This document shows, one piece after another, positions 1-5,448 of a stretch of DNA of 5,448 nt. A program made the position numbers and the translations under genes. The stretch is taken from the NCBI GenBank assembly GCA_002431975.1, contig DJFA01000105.1:1-5448 (forward strand). The letters are read 5' to 3'. This DNA comes from Ruminococcus sp. UBA5884. GTDB taxonomy: Bacteria; Bacillota; Clostridia; Oscillospirales; Ruminococcaceae. Numbering within the stretch: position 1 is the first letter of the stretch; each line of letters opens with the position of its first letter. The notes under the pieces were generated by a model. That model had not been told where the DNA came from. It was given only the letters and a program-made list of their open reading frames with translations, and did no database searches.

Positions 1-44
1 CATATTATTTAATCTGAATTTCAGAAAATAGCCTCGAATTTGCA
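1..44. other. Intergenic tail downstream of the ogg operon
   Basis: Short AT-rich stretch beyond the stop codon of the glycosylase gene. It contains a small inverted repeat, TCTGAA-T-TTCAGA (13-25), which as RNA would give only a 4-bp stem. No T-run follows it in either direction, so it is not a convincing terminator. No gene is supported here. The operon terminator, if there is one, probably lies outside the window. Confidence 0.6.
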
Positions 45-845
45 TTATTTTACATTGTCAAGATTTCTGATATAATGAAAAAGATACTGCTGGGCGATAC
101 CTTTATACTGGTCAAGATATTCCGGAAATCCATCAGGGTAATACTGAGCCATTGCACGTTTTATCCATACATCAACCGGAAATGCGTCTGTTCTGTGCAT
201 TCCGAAAAGCAGTACACAATCTGCTACCTTAAAACCTATTCCCTTTATAGTCATAAGTTCCTTTCTTGCACTTTCAAGCGGCATAGCTGATATTTCATCA
301 AGCTTTATTTTTCCGGAAGCAATCTTTTGGGAAGCATCTATTATATATCTGGCTCTGAATCCTGTTTTAAGGAAATCTATACTTTCAGGAGTTTCAGCGG
401 CAAGCTGTGAAGCCTTTGGAAATCCACCGTAATATTCACACATTGCAGATATTATTTTCTTTATTCTCGGAATATTGTTATTCTGGGATATTATAAATGA
501 GCATACAGTTTCCCATGCGTCCTGTTTTAAAAGACGTATTCCGCCTGCAAACTCACACGCTTTTTTAAGAGTTTCATCATGAGAAAAAAGCTCTTTGAGA
601 TAAGTGTAATCAGTACCGAAATCAAAATAATCCGTCCAGATATCATTGAAATCCTTTTCTGATGTATTCTTAAAAACAACTGTATCATTTTTATCCTCAA
701 GTTCAAGATATGAATTGAGAAAATATCCCTTATAGCCGTAATCTGTTTTAGTCCATCTGAAAGCCTGACCGCAGTCAAGAGTATCATCAAGTTCAAAATC
801 ATGTTTCTTTATAATGATATCATTTCCGCAAACAGTATAATTCAT
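45..845 (-). CDS. ogg: 8-oxoguanine DNA glycosylase / AP lyase (Ogg family, HhH-GPD superfamily)
   Basis: A 266-residue cytoplasmic base-excision repair enzyme. It should remove 8-oxoguanine from DNA and nick the strand by beta-elimination. The N-terminal Ogg domain carries CGQAFRW (25-31; compare GQSFRW of human OGG1). SFIISQNNNIPRI (116-128) is the family's NNN motif. The helix-hairpin-helix is GIGFKVADC (202-210), with Schiff-base lysine K206 and paired C210 (human K249/C253). PVDVW (223-227) supplies the catalytic Asp D225 (human D268). Q252 and F256 match the human base-pocket Gln315 and Phe319. There is no C-terminal four-Cys iron-sulphur cluster, which argues against Nth or MutY. It is shorter than human OGG1 (345 aa) and close to clostridial Ogg proteins. 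The ATG at 845 is chosen because GAGG (853-856) sits 7 nt upstream. The gene begins 2 nt after the MATE stop and probably shares its promoter. Family assignment is firm; substrate preference is inferred. Confidence 0.94.
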   Translation of the reverse strand: MNYTVCGNDIIIKKHDFELDDTLDCGQAFRWTKTDYGYKGYFLNSYLELEDKNDTVVFKNTSEKDFNDIWTDYFDFGTDYTYLKELFSHDETLKKACEFAGGIRLLKQDAWETVCSFIISQNNNIPRIKKIISAMCEYYGGFPKASQLAAETPESIDFLKTGFRARYIIDASQKIASGKIKLDEISAMPLESARKELMTIKGIGFKVADCVLLFGMHRTDAFPVDVWIKRAMAQYYPDGFPEYLDQYKGIAQQYLFHYIRNLDNVK

Positions 846-847
846 AT

Positions 848-2182
848 TTACGCCTCTTTTTTAAGATTATGGTTTATTATTATAAATGTAACTATGGACA
901 TTAAAAGACAGGCTATATCAGAGGCAGGCTGTGAGTATATAAGTCCTTCAATGCCTATTATTCTGTTGAGAATAAGAACTGACGGGATATATATAAGTCC
1001 CTGACGGCTTATCGAGAGAATAAGTGAAGGAACTACCTTTCCCATTGCCTGAAATGTAAATGTGAATACAAACATTATTCCAAGGAAAGGCCCTGAAACC
1101 ATAAGTGCCTTGAGCATTTTTATTCCATAGTCTATAACTCTTTCATCATCTATGAATATCTTTATTATTGATTCGGTATTGAAGAAATAAACCGCTGTAA
1201 GAACTGTTCCGAGAATTATTGTACAGAGTGCCGAAAATTTCATGACTGATTTCATTCTCTTGAAATTTCTTGCTCCGAAATTATAGCCTACAAGCGGCTG
1301 TATTCCCATTGCTATACCCATCTGCAAAAATACAACAAGCATATTTGCCTTGAGAGCAACTCCCATGGCTGCAACCGGTTCATCTCCGTATTTTACAAGC
1401 TGATTATTGAGAATTATATTCGATATACTCATAAGCAGATTATTGAGTGATGCAGGAATACCTATAAGGAAAACATTTGCTGCAATTCCCTCTGAAATAC
1501 GGAAATCCTTTACTGAAACTGAAAGTATGCTGCTGACTTTAAGTATATATACAATATAGTATACAACTGAACAGAGGTTTCCTATAAGAGTAGCTATTGC
1601 TGCTCCGGCAACTCCAAGATTCATTGAAAGTATCATTATCGGGTCAAGAACGATATTTACAACAGTTCCTATCATCATTCCTATCATTGAATGCTTTGCT
1701 GCTCCCTCGCTTCTTACAATATTTGCAAGAGAGTTTGCAAGCACAACAAGCACTGAACCCGCAGATATATATAACATATACTGTTCTGCATATCCTTCAG
1801 TATTAGGACTTGAACCTATCATTTTAAGTATCGGCTTCATGAATACGATAAATACAAGACCTATTAAAATTGCAAAAATCATACAGGTATAAAAGCAGAA
1901 ACTTGAAATATGCTTTACCTTTTCCTTTTCACCCTGTCCCAGAGCTCTTGAAATAAATGAGCTTCCGCCTACGCCGAAAAGATTTCCGCAGGCAATGAAT
2001 ATTGTGAAAAGCGGCATTGTAAGCGAAACTGCCGCAACCTGATTGGCATCTCCTGTCTGACCCACAAAAAAAGTATCAGCCATGTTGTAAATAATCGTTA
2101 CAAGCATACTTAATACTGTCGGTACTGCAAGTGTAAAGACTGCTTTCGGTACAGGAACTTTTTCAAAAACATCCTGATTCAT
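848..2182 (-). CDS. MATE family efflux transporter (MepA/NorM-like)
   Basis: A 444-residue inner-membrane antiporter, the normal MATE length. It would export cationic drugs or metabolites in exchange for Na+ or H+. About 12 membrane segments are visible, roughly at 13-33, 47-70, 95-117, 134-156, 166-186, 190-215, 237-258, 275-298, 316-336, 358-380, 387-405 and 415-437. The two-fold MATE pseudo-repeat shows in matching cytoplasmic loops: ALGQGEKEKVKHI (80-92) in the N half and NFGARNFKRMKSV (301-313) in the C half. TM1 has the typical IPxxLS-like start (AVPTVLSML) and YNMADTFFVGQ. The ATG at 2182 is preferred over an upstream in-frame TTG at 2248, because the intervening 22 codons cover the promoter -35 and -10 boxes and the AGGAGGA ribosome binding site. 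It is the first gene of an operon with ogg. Substrate cannot be read from sequence; MepA, NorM and DinF relatives differ widely. Confidence 0.94.
   Translation of the reverse strand: MNQDVFEKVPVPKAVFTLAVPTVLSMLVTIIYNMADTFFVGQTGDANQVAAVSLTMPLFTIFIACGNLFGVGGSSFISRALGQGEKEKVKHISSFCFYTCMIFAILIGLVFIVFMKPILKMIGSSPNTEGYAEQYMLYISAGSVLVVLANSLANIVRSEGAAKHSMIGMMIGTVVNIVLDPIMILSMNLGVAGAAIATLIGNLCSVVYYIVYILKVSSILSVSVKDFRISEGIAANVFLIGIPASLNNLLMSISNIILNNQLVKYGDEPVAAMGVALKANMLVVFLQMGIAMGIQPLVGYNFGARNFKRMKSVMKFSALCTIILGTVLTAVYFFNTESIIKIFIDDERVIDYGIKMLKALMVSGPFLGIMFVFTFTFQAMGKVVPSLILSISRQGLIYIPSVLILNRIIGIEGLIYSQPASDIACLLMSIVTFIIINHNLKKEA
853..856 (-). promoter_or_regulatory. Ribosome binding site of ogg inside the MATE gene
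   Basis: GAGG on the minus strand lies in the last codons of the transporter gene (coding the end of LKKEA) and 7 nt before the ogg ATG. The only Shine-Dalgarno of the downstream gene is thus read through by ribosomes finishing the upstream one, the usual layout for translational coupling. Confidence 0.7.
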
Positions 2183-2193
2183 ATTTTTTAATA

Positions 2194-2200
2194 TCCTCCT
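2194..2200 (-). promoter_or_regulatory. Ribosome binding site of the MATE gene
   Basis: AGGAGGA on the minus strand, preceded by an A-run, lies 11 nt before the ATG at 2182. The spacing is a little long but the match to the 16S rRNA tail is strong. It fixes the start: any upstream start would place this site inside the coding region. Confidence 0.85.
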
Positions 2201-2219
2201 TTTTTTTCGACATACATTA

Positions 2220-2248
2220 ATTATACATCTGCTTTTTTTCAATGTCAA
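2220..2248 (-). promoter_or_regulatory. Consensus sigma-A promoter for the MATE-ogg operon
   Basis: Read on the minus strand, TTGACA (2248-2243) and TATAAT (2225-2220) are both perfect consensus hexamers, separated by exactly 17 bp. Transcription would begin near 2213, giving a leader of about 30 nt before the ATG at 2182. No operator-like dyad overlaps the boxes, so expression is likely strong and constitutive unless a factor binds further upstream. Confidence 0.87.
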
Positions 2249-2413
2249 ATAATAAATGTTTGTTTAATGTAACCAATAAATGCAGTTCTGAATTGATAAT
2301 CAAATTTTTCGGAATTATAACCGTTATCATATCAAAACAAAATACAATTACTGTTTTTAATACACAAATTATATGAGTATATATTAATTATTGTACAGAA
2401 TTAATAAGTTTTA

Positions 2414-2468
2414 TGTAATGGTTTTCATATACAAATTGCCAAATGAACGCTTTGTGTAAACCATTACA
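2414..2468. promoter_or_regulatory. Paired LacI-family-like operator sites (cre-like)
   Basis: Two 14-bp near-palindromes of the form TGTAA-N4-TTACA occur: TGTAATGGTTTTCA (2414-2427, one arm mismatch) and TGTAAACCATTACA (2455-2468, perfect arms). They are also inverted copies of one another: ATGTAATGGTTT (2413-2424) is the exact reverse complement of 2458-2469. Their centres are 41 bp apart, close to four helical turns. Each differs from the Bacillus cre consensus (TGWAANCGNTNWCA) at the central CG. This suggests two sites for a LacI/GalR-type sugar regulator or CcpA homologue. They lie about 107 bp upstream of the cellulase -35 box, so looping or activation fits better than simple blocking. 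The identity of the regulator is inference. Confidence 0.55.
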
Positions 2469-2574
2469 TTGGCTGCAAAATGATTTTTTAATCATAAAAA
2501 TAATACAATTCAGGGCAAAATATATAATTAAAATTGCTAATATATATGTGAAGCTCCAAACTTTTCAAATGCTA

Positions 2575-2603
2575 TTTACAAAAATTCATGGATATATTAT
2601 AAT
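2575..2603 (+). promoter_or_regulatory. Sigma-A promoter of the GH9 cellulase gene
   Basis: TTTACA (2575-2580, five of six consensus bases) is followed after 17 bp by a perfect TATAAT (2598-2603). The predicted start is near 2610, which leaves a leader of about 126 nt before the ATG at 2736. The surroundings are AT-rich, so chance matches are possible, but exact 17-bp spacing with a perfect -10 makes this the best candidate in the region. Confidence 0.72.
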
Positions 2604-2618
2604 TATAGTGTCAAGAAT

Positions 2619-2684
2619 GTGAAAGCATACTGTATTAGATGAGTCAGTTTTCACAAAGCACGGCTATCTTCCGTGCAGACTAAT
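2619..2684 (+). promoter_or_regulatory. Structured 5' leader of the cellulase mRNA: two hairpins, possible pseudoknot
   Basis: Hairpin 1 pairs GTGAAA (2619-2624) with TTTCAC (2649-2654) and, after a 4-nt bulge, ACTG (2629-2632) with CAGT (2645-2648) around a 12-nt loop. Three bases later hairpin 2 pairs GCACGG (2658-2663) with CCGTGC (2671-2676) around a 7-nt loop. ATTAG in the first loop (2634-2638) is complementary to CTAAT just after hairpin 2 (2680-2684), allowing a 5-bp pseudoknot. There is no T-run directly after hairpin 2, so this is not an ordinary terminator. It could stabilise the mRNA or sense a ligand. I do not recognise a known riboswitch class. Confidence 0.45.
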
Positions 2685-2719
2685 TCAGAAAATTATAATT
2701 AATTTTTTTAAAATTCTTT

Positions 2720-2725
2720 AGGAGG
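2720..2725 (+). promoter_or_regulatory. Ribosome binding site of the GH9 cellulase
   Basis: A full AGGAGG lies 10 nt before the ATG at 2736, within an A/T-rich, probably unstructured stretch. It decides the start codon, and the encoded N-terminus is immediately a typical signal peptide. Confidence 0.9.
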
Positions 2726-2735
2726 AACGATAAAC

Positions 2736-5448
2736 ATGGGTACAGCAAAGAAAAATATTGCTAAAGTTGTTGCATTCTGTCTTACAGCTGCTTCAGCAAT
2801 AACACCTATCACTGCTTCTGCCGGTCAGCTTCTCGGCGAAACAACATTCGACAAGAAAGGTCTTCCATGGCACGTTTGTGAATCAACACCAGGTAAAATG
2901 TCATTTGACATTTCAGACGGCGTTTACAAAATGACTATTGTAAATCCGGGTGGTGCTTCTGAAGGCGGTGAAGACAGATGGGACTGCCAGTTCCGTCACA
3001 GAGGTCTTGTAATGAGATCTTCAGATACATATAAACTCCACTTTGAAATGACTCCTGACAAGGGTGGTAAGTTCTATACAAAAATCGGTAACCTTGCCGG
3101 TGACGTTGAAGTTTGGCATAACGGAAATACAGGTTCAAATGACTTTGACCAGAAATGGGACTGCATTCCTGTATCAGCAAACCAGACTTATACAATGGAC
3201 TGCGAATTTACTCCTACAAAGGACGTAGAAGTTGCTGAATGGGCATTCCACCTCGGCGGTGACGGTCAGTGGACTCCTGGCGGATGCTTTGAAGCAGGCA
3301 CAAACATCGTATTCGACAATATGTCACTTGAAAACACATCAAGAAATGATGATGACTATGTAGACGCAGGCGAATATGTTGTTACAGGCGTTGAAGTAAA
3401 CCAGGTTGGTTACTATCCTAACCTCCAGAAACAGGCTACAGTAGTCGTTGACGCTGCAAATGCTGCTCCTCAGGAATTCAAGGTAGTTGACAAGAGCGGA
3501 AACACTGTTTACACAGGCACAACAAGCTCTACAATAGATGACAGCGATTCAGGAAACTTTGTTCAGGTTGCTGACTTCTCAGATTTCAAGGATGAAGGCG
3601 AAGGATACACAGTTGTATGCGGCAGCCAGACAAGCCTTTCATTCAATATCGGCAACTGGATTTATGATGGTATGTTCACAAACTCAATGAACTACTACTA
3701 CCTCAACCGTTCAGGTATTCCGATTGAATCAAAATACATAACAAGCGGCGACCCAAGCACTCTTGAAAATACAAAGTATGTTGGTCATAATCCTGATAAG
3801 GCTTATATCCAGAATGAATGGAAAGATGACTATGCATCAGACGGTTCAGACATCGACAAGTCAAGCGGCACACTTGATGTAACAGGCGGCTGGTACGATG
3901 CTGGTGACCATGGTAAATACGTTGTTAACGGCGGTATTTCAGTATGGACTCTCAACAACATGTATGAAAGAGCTGTTGCTGTAGGAAATACAACAAAGAT
4001 GGATGACGGCGGAGATATCGTAATTCCTGAATCAGGAAACAAATATCCTGACCTTCTTGATGAAACAAGAGTTGAAATGGAATTCTTCCTCAAGATGCAG
4101 AGAGATGACGGCATGGTTTACCATAAAATCCATGACTACAAGTGGACTGCTCTTGCTGTAAGACCAAGTGAAGACGAACTCACACGTATCGTTAAGCCAG
4201 TAACTACAGCTGCTACACTTAACGTTGCTGCTACAGCTGCACAGTCATACAGACTCTGGAAGGGTATTGATGATGACTTTGCAAATACTTGTCTTGCTGC
4301 TGCTGAAAAGGCTTACAAGGCTGCAAAGGCTAATCCAAATGAACTTGCTCCGATGTCTCAGGACCGTGGAGGCGGTGCTTACGGTGATACAGAAGTAAGC
4401 GACGACTTCTACTGGGCAGCTTGCGAACTCTTCGCAGCTACAGGCGATGAAACATATCATACAGACCTCAAGAGCTATTCAGATGCTCTCAAGCTTACAA
4501 ACAAACTTGACGGCGGTGAAAACTGTGGTTCATTCAGTTCATTCAACTGGGGCTGCACAGCTGGTCTTGGTACTCTTACACTCCTCCTCAACAGCAAGAA
4601 TCTTCCGGCTGATGAAGTTTCAACACTCCAGAACAGCATTGTTGAAATCGCTCAGTCATATGTTGATAAGGAAGATGAACAGGGCTATGGTATCCCATAT
4701 CAGATTGCTTCATATACAGATAAATCTTATGACGGTATAATCAATGGTTATGAATGGGGCTCAAACTCATTCGTTATAAACAATGCTATCGTTATGGCTT
4801 ATGCTTACGATATCACTGGTAAGATGGAATACATCAGCGGTGCTTCAACTGCTATGGACTATATCCTCGGACGTAACCCACTTGAACAGTCATACATCAC
4901 AGGATACGGCGAACACGCTACAACATATCCTCACCACAGATACTGGTCATACCAGCTCGACCCAACATTCCCGATGGCACCTGCAGGTGTTCTCTCAGGC
5001 GGTCCTAACTCAGCTATGCAGGACCCATGGATTAAGGGTATGGGCTACAAGGTAAATACAATTGCTCCACAGCTTTGCTACCTCGACCACATCGAATCAT
5101 GGTCAACAAACGAAGTTACTATCAACTGGAATGCTCCTCTTGCATGGGTTGTAAGCTACCTCGAAGATGTAGCTCCAACTGCTGAAGAAGGAAAGAAAGC
5201 TCCTTACATTGATGGCAGTGTAACTCCTGACCCAGGTGATACAACTACAACATCTGTTTCAGAATCTAAACCAGATGATACAACTACAACAACAAAGACA
5301 ACAACTGTAACAACTGAAAAAGACCCTGAAACATCAACAACTACAGGTAACGGTGACCCTTCAAAGATTCTCTGGGGCGACGTAACAGTTGACGGTGCAG
5401 TTGACGTAAGAGACGTAACTCTTGCTAACCAGTACTATGTAAAGATGA
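2736..5448 (+). CDS. Dockerin-bearing GH9 cellulase, CBM4-Ig-GH9-Doc (3' end cut by window)
   Basis: 904 codons are open to the window edge; the true end lies beyond. The enzyme is secreted and hydrolyses beta-1,4-glucan with inversion. Residues 1-29 are a Sec signal peptide (KK, hydrophobic core, ASA cleavage site). About 31-205 is a CBM4 cellulose-binding module that opens with a GLPW motif seen in CbhA/Cel9K. About 217-305 is the Ig-like CelD_N domain (VEVNQVGYYPN). About 307-815 is the GH9 barrel: WYDAGDHGKY (386-395) with general base D391 and partner D388, LGRNP (711-715), PHHR (732-735), and acid E793 in the NEVTINWNAPLAW block. Residues 829-876 are a Thr-rich linker. Residues 878-904 are the first calcium-loop/helix repeat of a dockerin (D882, D886, D890, D893), which anchors the enzyme to a scaffoldin. 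The layout matches processive cellobiohydrolases, but endo- versus exo-action cannot be decided. Leu codons are only CTT/CTC, suggesting high expression. Confidence 0.95.
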   Translation, partial: MGTAKKNIAKVVAFCLTAASAITPITASAGQLLGETTFDKKGLPWHVCESTPGKMSFDISDGVYKMTIVNPGGASEGGEDRWDCQFRHRGLVMRSSDTYKLHFEMTPDKGGKFYTKIGNLAGDVEVWHNGNTGSNDFDQKWDCIPVSANQTYTMDCEFTPTKDVEVAEWAFHLGGDGQWTPGGCFEAGTNIVFDNMSLENTSRNDDDYVDAGEYVVTGVEVNQVGYYPNLQKQATVVVDAANAAPQEFKVVDKSGNTVYTGTTSSTIDDSDSGNFVQVADFSDFKDEGEGYTVVCGSQTSLSFNIGNWIYDGMFTNSMNYYYLNRSGIPIESKYITSGDPSTLENTKYVGHNPDKAYIQNEWKDDYASDGSDIDKSSGTLDVTGGWYDAGDHGKYVVNGGISVWTLNNMYERAVAVGNTTKMDDGGDIVIPESGNKYPDLLDETRVEMEFFLKMQRDDGMVYHKIHDYKWTALAVRPSEDELTRIVKPVTTAATLNVAATAAQSYRLWKGIDDDFANTCLAAAEKAYKAAKANPNELAPMSQDRGGGAYGDTEVSDDFYWAACELFAATGDETYHTDLKSYSDALKLTNKLDGGENCGSFSSFNWGCTAGLGTLTLLLNSKNLPADEVSTLQNSIVEIAQSYVDKEDEQGYGIPYQIASYTDKSYDGIINGYEWGSNSFVINNAIVMAYAYDITGKMEYISGASTAMDYILGRNPLEQSYITGYGEHATTYPHHRYWSYQLDPTFPMAPAGVLSGGPNSAMQDPWIKGMGYKVNTIAPQLCYLDHIESWSTNEVTINWNAPLAWVVSYLEDVAPTAEEGKKAPYIDGSVTPDPGDTTTTSVSESKPDDTTTTTKTTTVTTEKDPETSTTTGNGDPSKILWGDVTVDGAVDVRDVTLANQYYVKM
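5238..5291 (+). repeat. Direct repeat in the Thr-rich linker
   Basis: GATACAACTACAACA occurs at 5238-5252 and again at 5277-5291, both in frame and coding DTTTT. The copies sit inside the low-complexity linker (5220-5363) between the GH9 domain and the dockerin. The ACA/ACT runs probably expand and shrink by slippage, and linker length is usually free to vary. Confidence 0.8.

Larger units (their letters stand above)
2183..2735. other. Divergent intergenic regulatory region
   Basis: 553 very AT-rich bases lie between the divergent starts of the transporter and the cellulase. I find no open reading frame with a plausible ribosome binding site here. It holds the minus-strand promoter, paired operator-like sites, the plus-strand promoter and a structured leader, listed separately. 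The stretch 2250-2410 shows only weak AT-rich dyads, such as TGATAA (2294-2299) with TTATCA (2324-2329), and has no assigned role. Confidence 0.8.

Noticed and set aside
1..3. ATG on the minus strand at the very edge, as the start of a further gene in the operon
   Set aside because: No Shine-Dalgarno lies within a usable distance upstream and no coding sequence is visible to judge.
13..25. Inverted repeat TCTGAA-T-TTCAGA as the operon terminator
   Set aside because: The RNA stem would be only 4 bp of mostly weak pairs, with no U-run following.
801..1004. Plus-strand open frame across the MATE-ogg junction
   Set aside because: It is antisense to two well-supported genes and has no ribosome binding site or recognisable protein.
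2391..2419. Alternative plus-strand promoter overlapping the left operator (TTGTAC, 17 bp, TGTAAT)
   Set aside because: The -35 matches consensus at only three positions. The promoter at 2575-2603 is much better, though this one is not excluded.
2619..2684. Cyclic di-GMP (GEMM or class II) riboswitch
   Set aside because: The conserved cores of these classes, as I remember them, are not found; only the general hairpin-plus-pseudoknot shape is similar.
2658..2709. GC-rich hairpin followed by a T-run as an intrinsic terminator or attenuator
   Set aside because: The T-run (2703-2709) starts 26 nt after the stem instead of directly after it.
4447..5055. Open stretches in a second plus-strand frame within the cellulase gene
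   Set aside because: They overlap the GH9 catalytic domain in a shifted frame, have low-complexity Ser/His/Leu-rich translations and no ribosome binding site.
5446..5448. TGA as the last three bases, resembling a stop codon of the cellulase
   Set aside because: It is out of frame. The reading frame from 2736 ends ...AAG-ATG-A, so the gene runs on past the window.

Overview
The window looks like chromosome of an anaerobic, low-to-mid-GC, fibre-degrading Firmicute, most likely a cellulosome-producing Ruminococcus (R. flavefaciens-like Oscillospiraceae). The grounds are a secreted GH9 cellulase with a Thr-rich linker and a C-terminal dockerin, AGGAGG-type ribosome binding sites, consensus sigma-A promoters and a clostridial-type Ogg DNA glycosylase. 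The genus is inferred from architecture and style; the sequence holds no rRNA or other marker.

Left part (45-2248, minus strand): a two-gene operon. A perfect-consensus promoter (TTGACA, 17 bp, TATAAT; 2220-2248) drives a 444-residue MATE multidrug/Na+ antiporter (848-2182). Two bases after its stop codon follows an Ogg-family 8-oxoguanine DNA glycosylase/AP lyase (45-845). The ribosome binding site of the glycosylase lies inside the 3' end of the transporter gene, so the two are probably translationally coupled. Exporting toxic compounds and repairing oxidised guanine would fit a common stress role, but that is inference.

Middle (2183-2735): a 553-base AT-rich divergent intergenic region. 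It holds the minus-strand promoter, a pair of LacI-family-like operator sites (TGTAA-N4-TTACA type, 2414-2427 and 2455-2468) with centres 41 bp apart, and a plus-strand promoter (TTTACA, 17 bp, TATAAT; 2575-2603). After the promoter comes a leader of about 126 nt that can fold into two adjacent hairpins, with a possible loop-to-tail pseudoknot, followed by a strong ribosome binding site.

Right part (2736 to the window end, plus strand): a large secreted cellulase whose reading frame stays open to the last base. Its order is signal peptide, CBM4, Ig-like (CelD_N) domain, GH9 catalytic domain, Thr-rich linker and the first half of a dockerin. This is the arrangement of the Clostridium thermocellum CbhA/Cel9K cellobiohydrolase group. 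The enzyme should be exported, held on a scaffoldin through its dockerin, and cut cellulose chains. No CRISPR array, IS element, tRNA or rRNA gene was seen. The most noteworthy unexplained structure is the regulatory region ahead of the cellulase.
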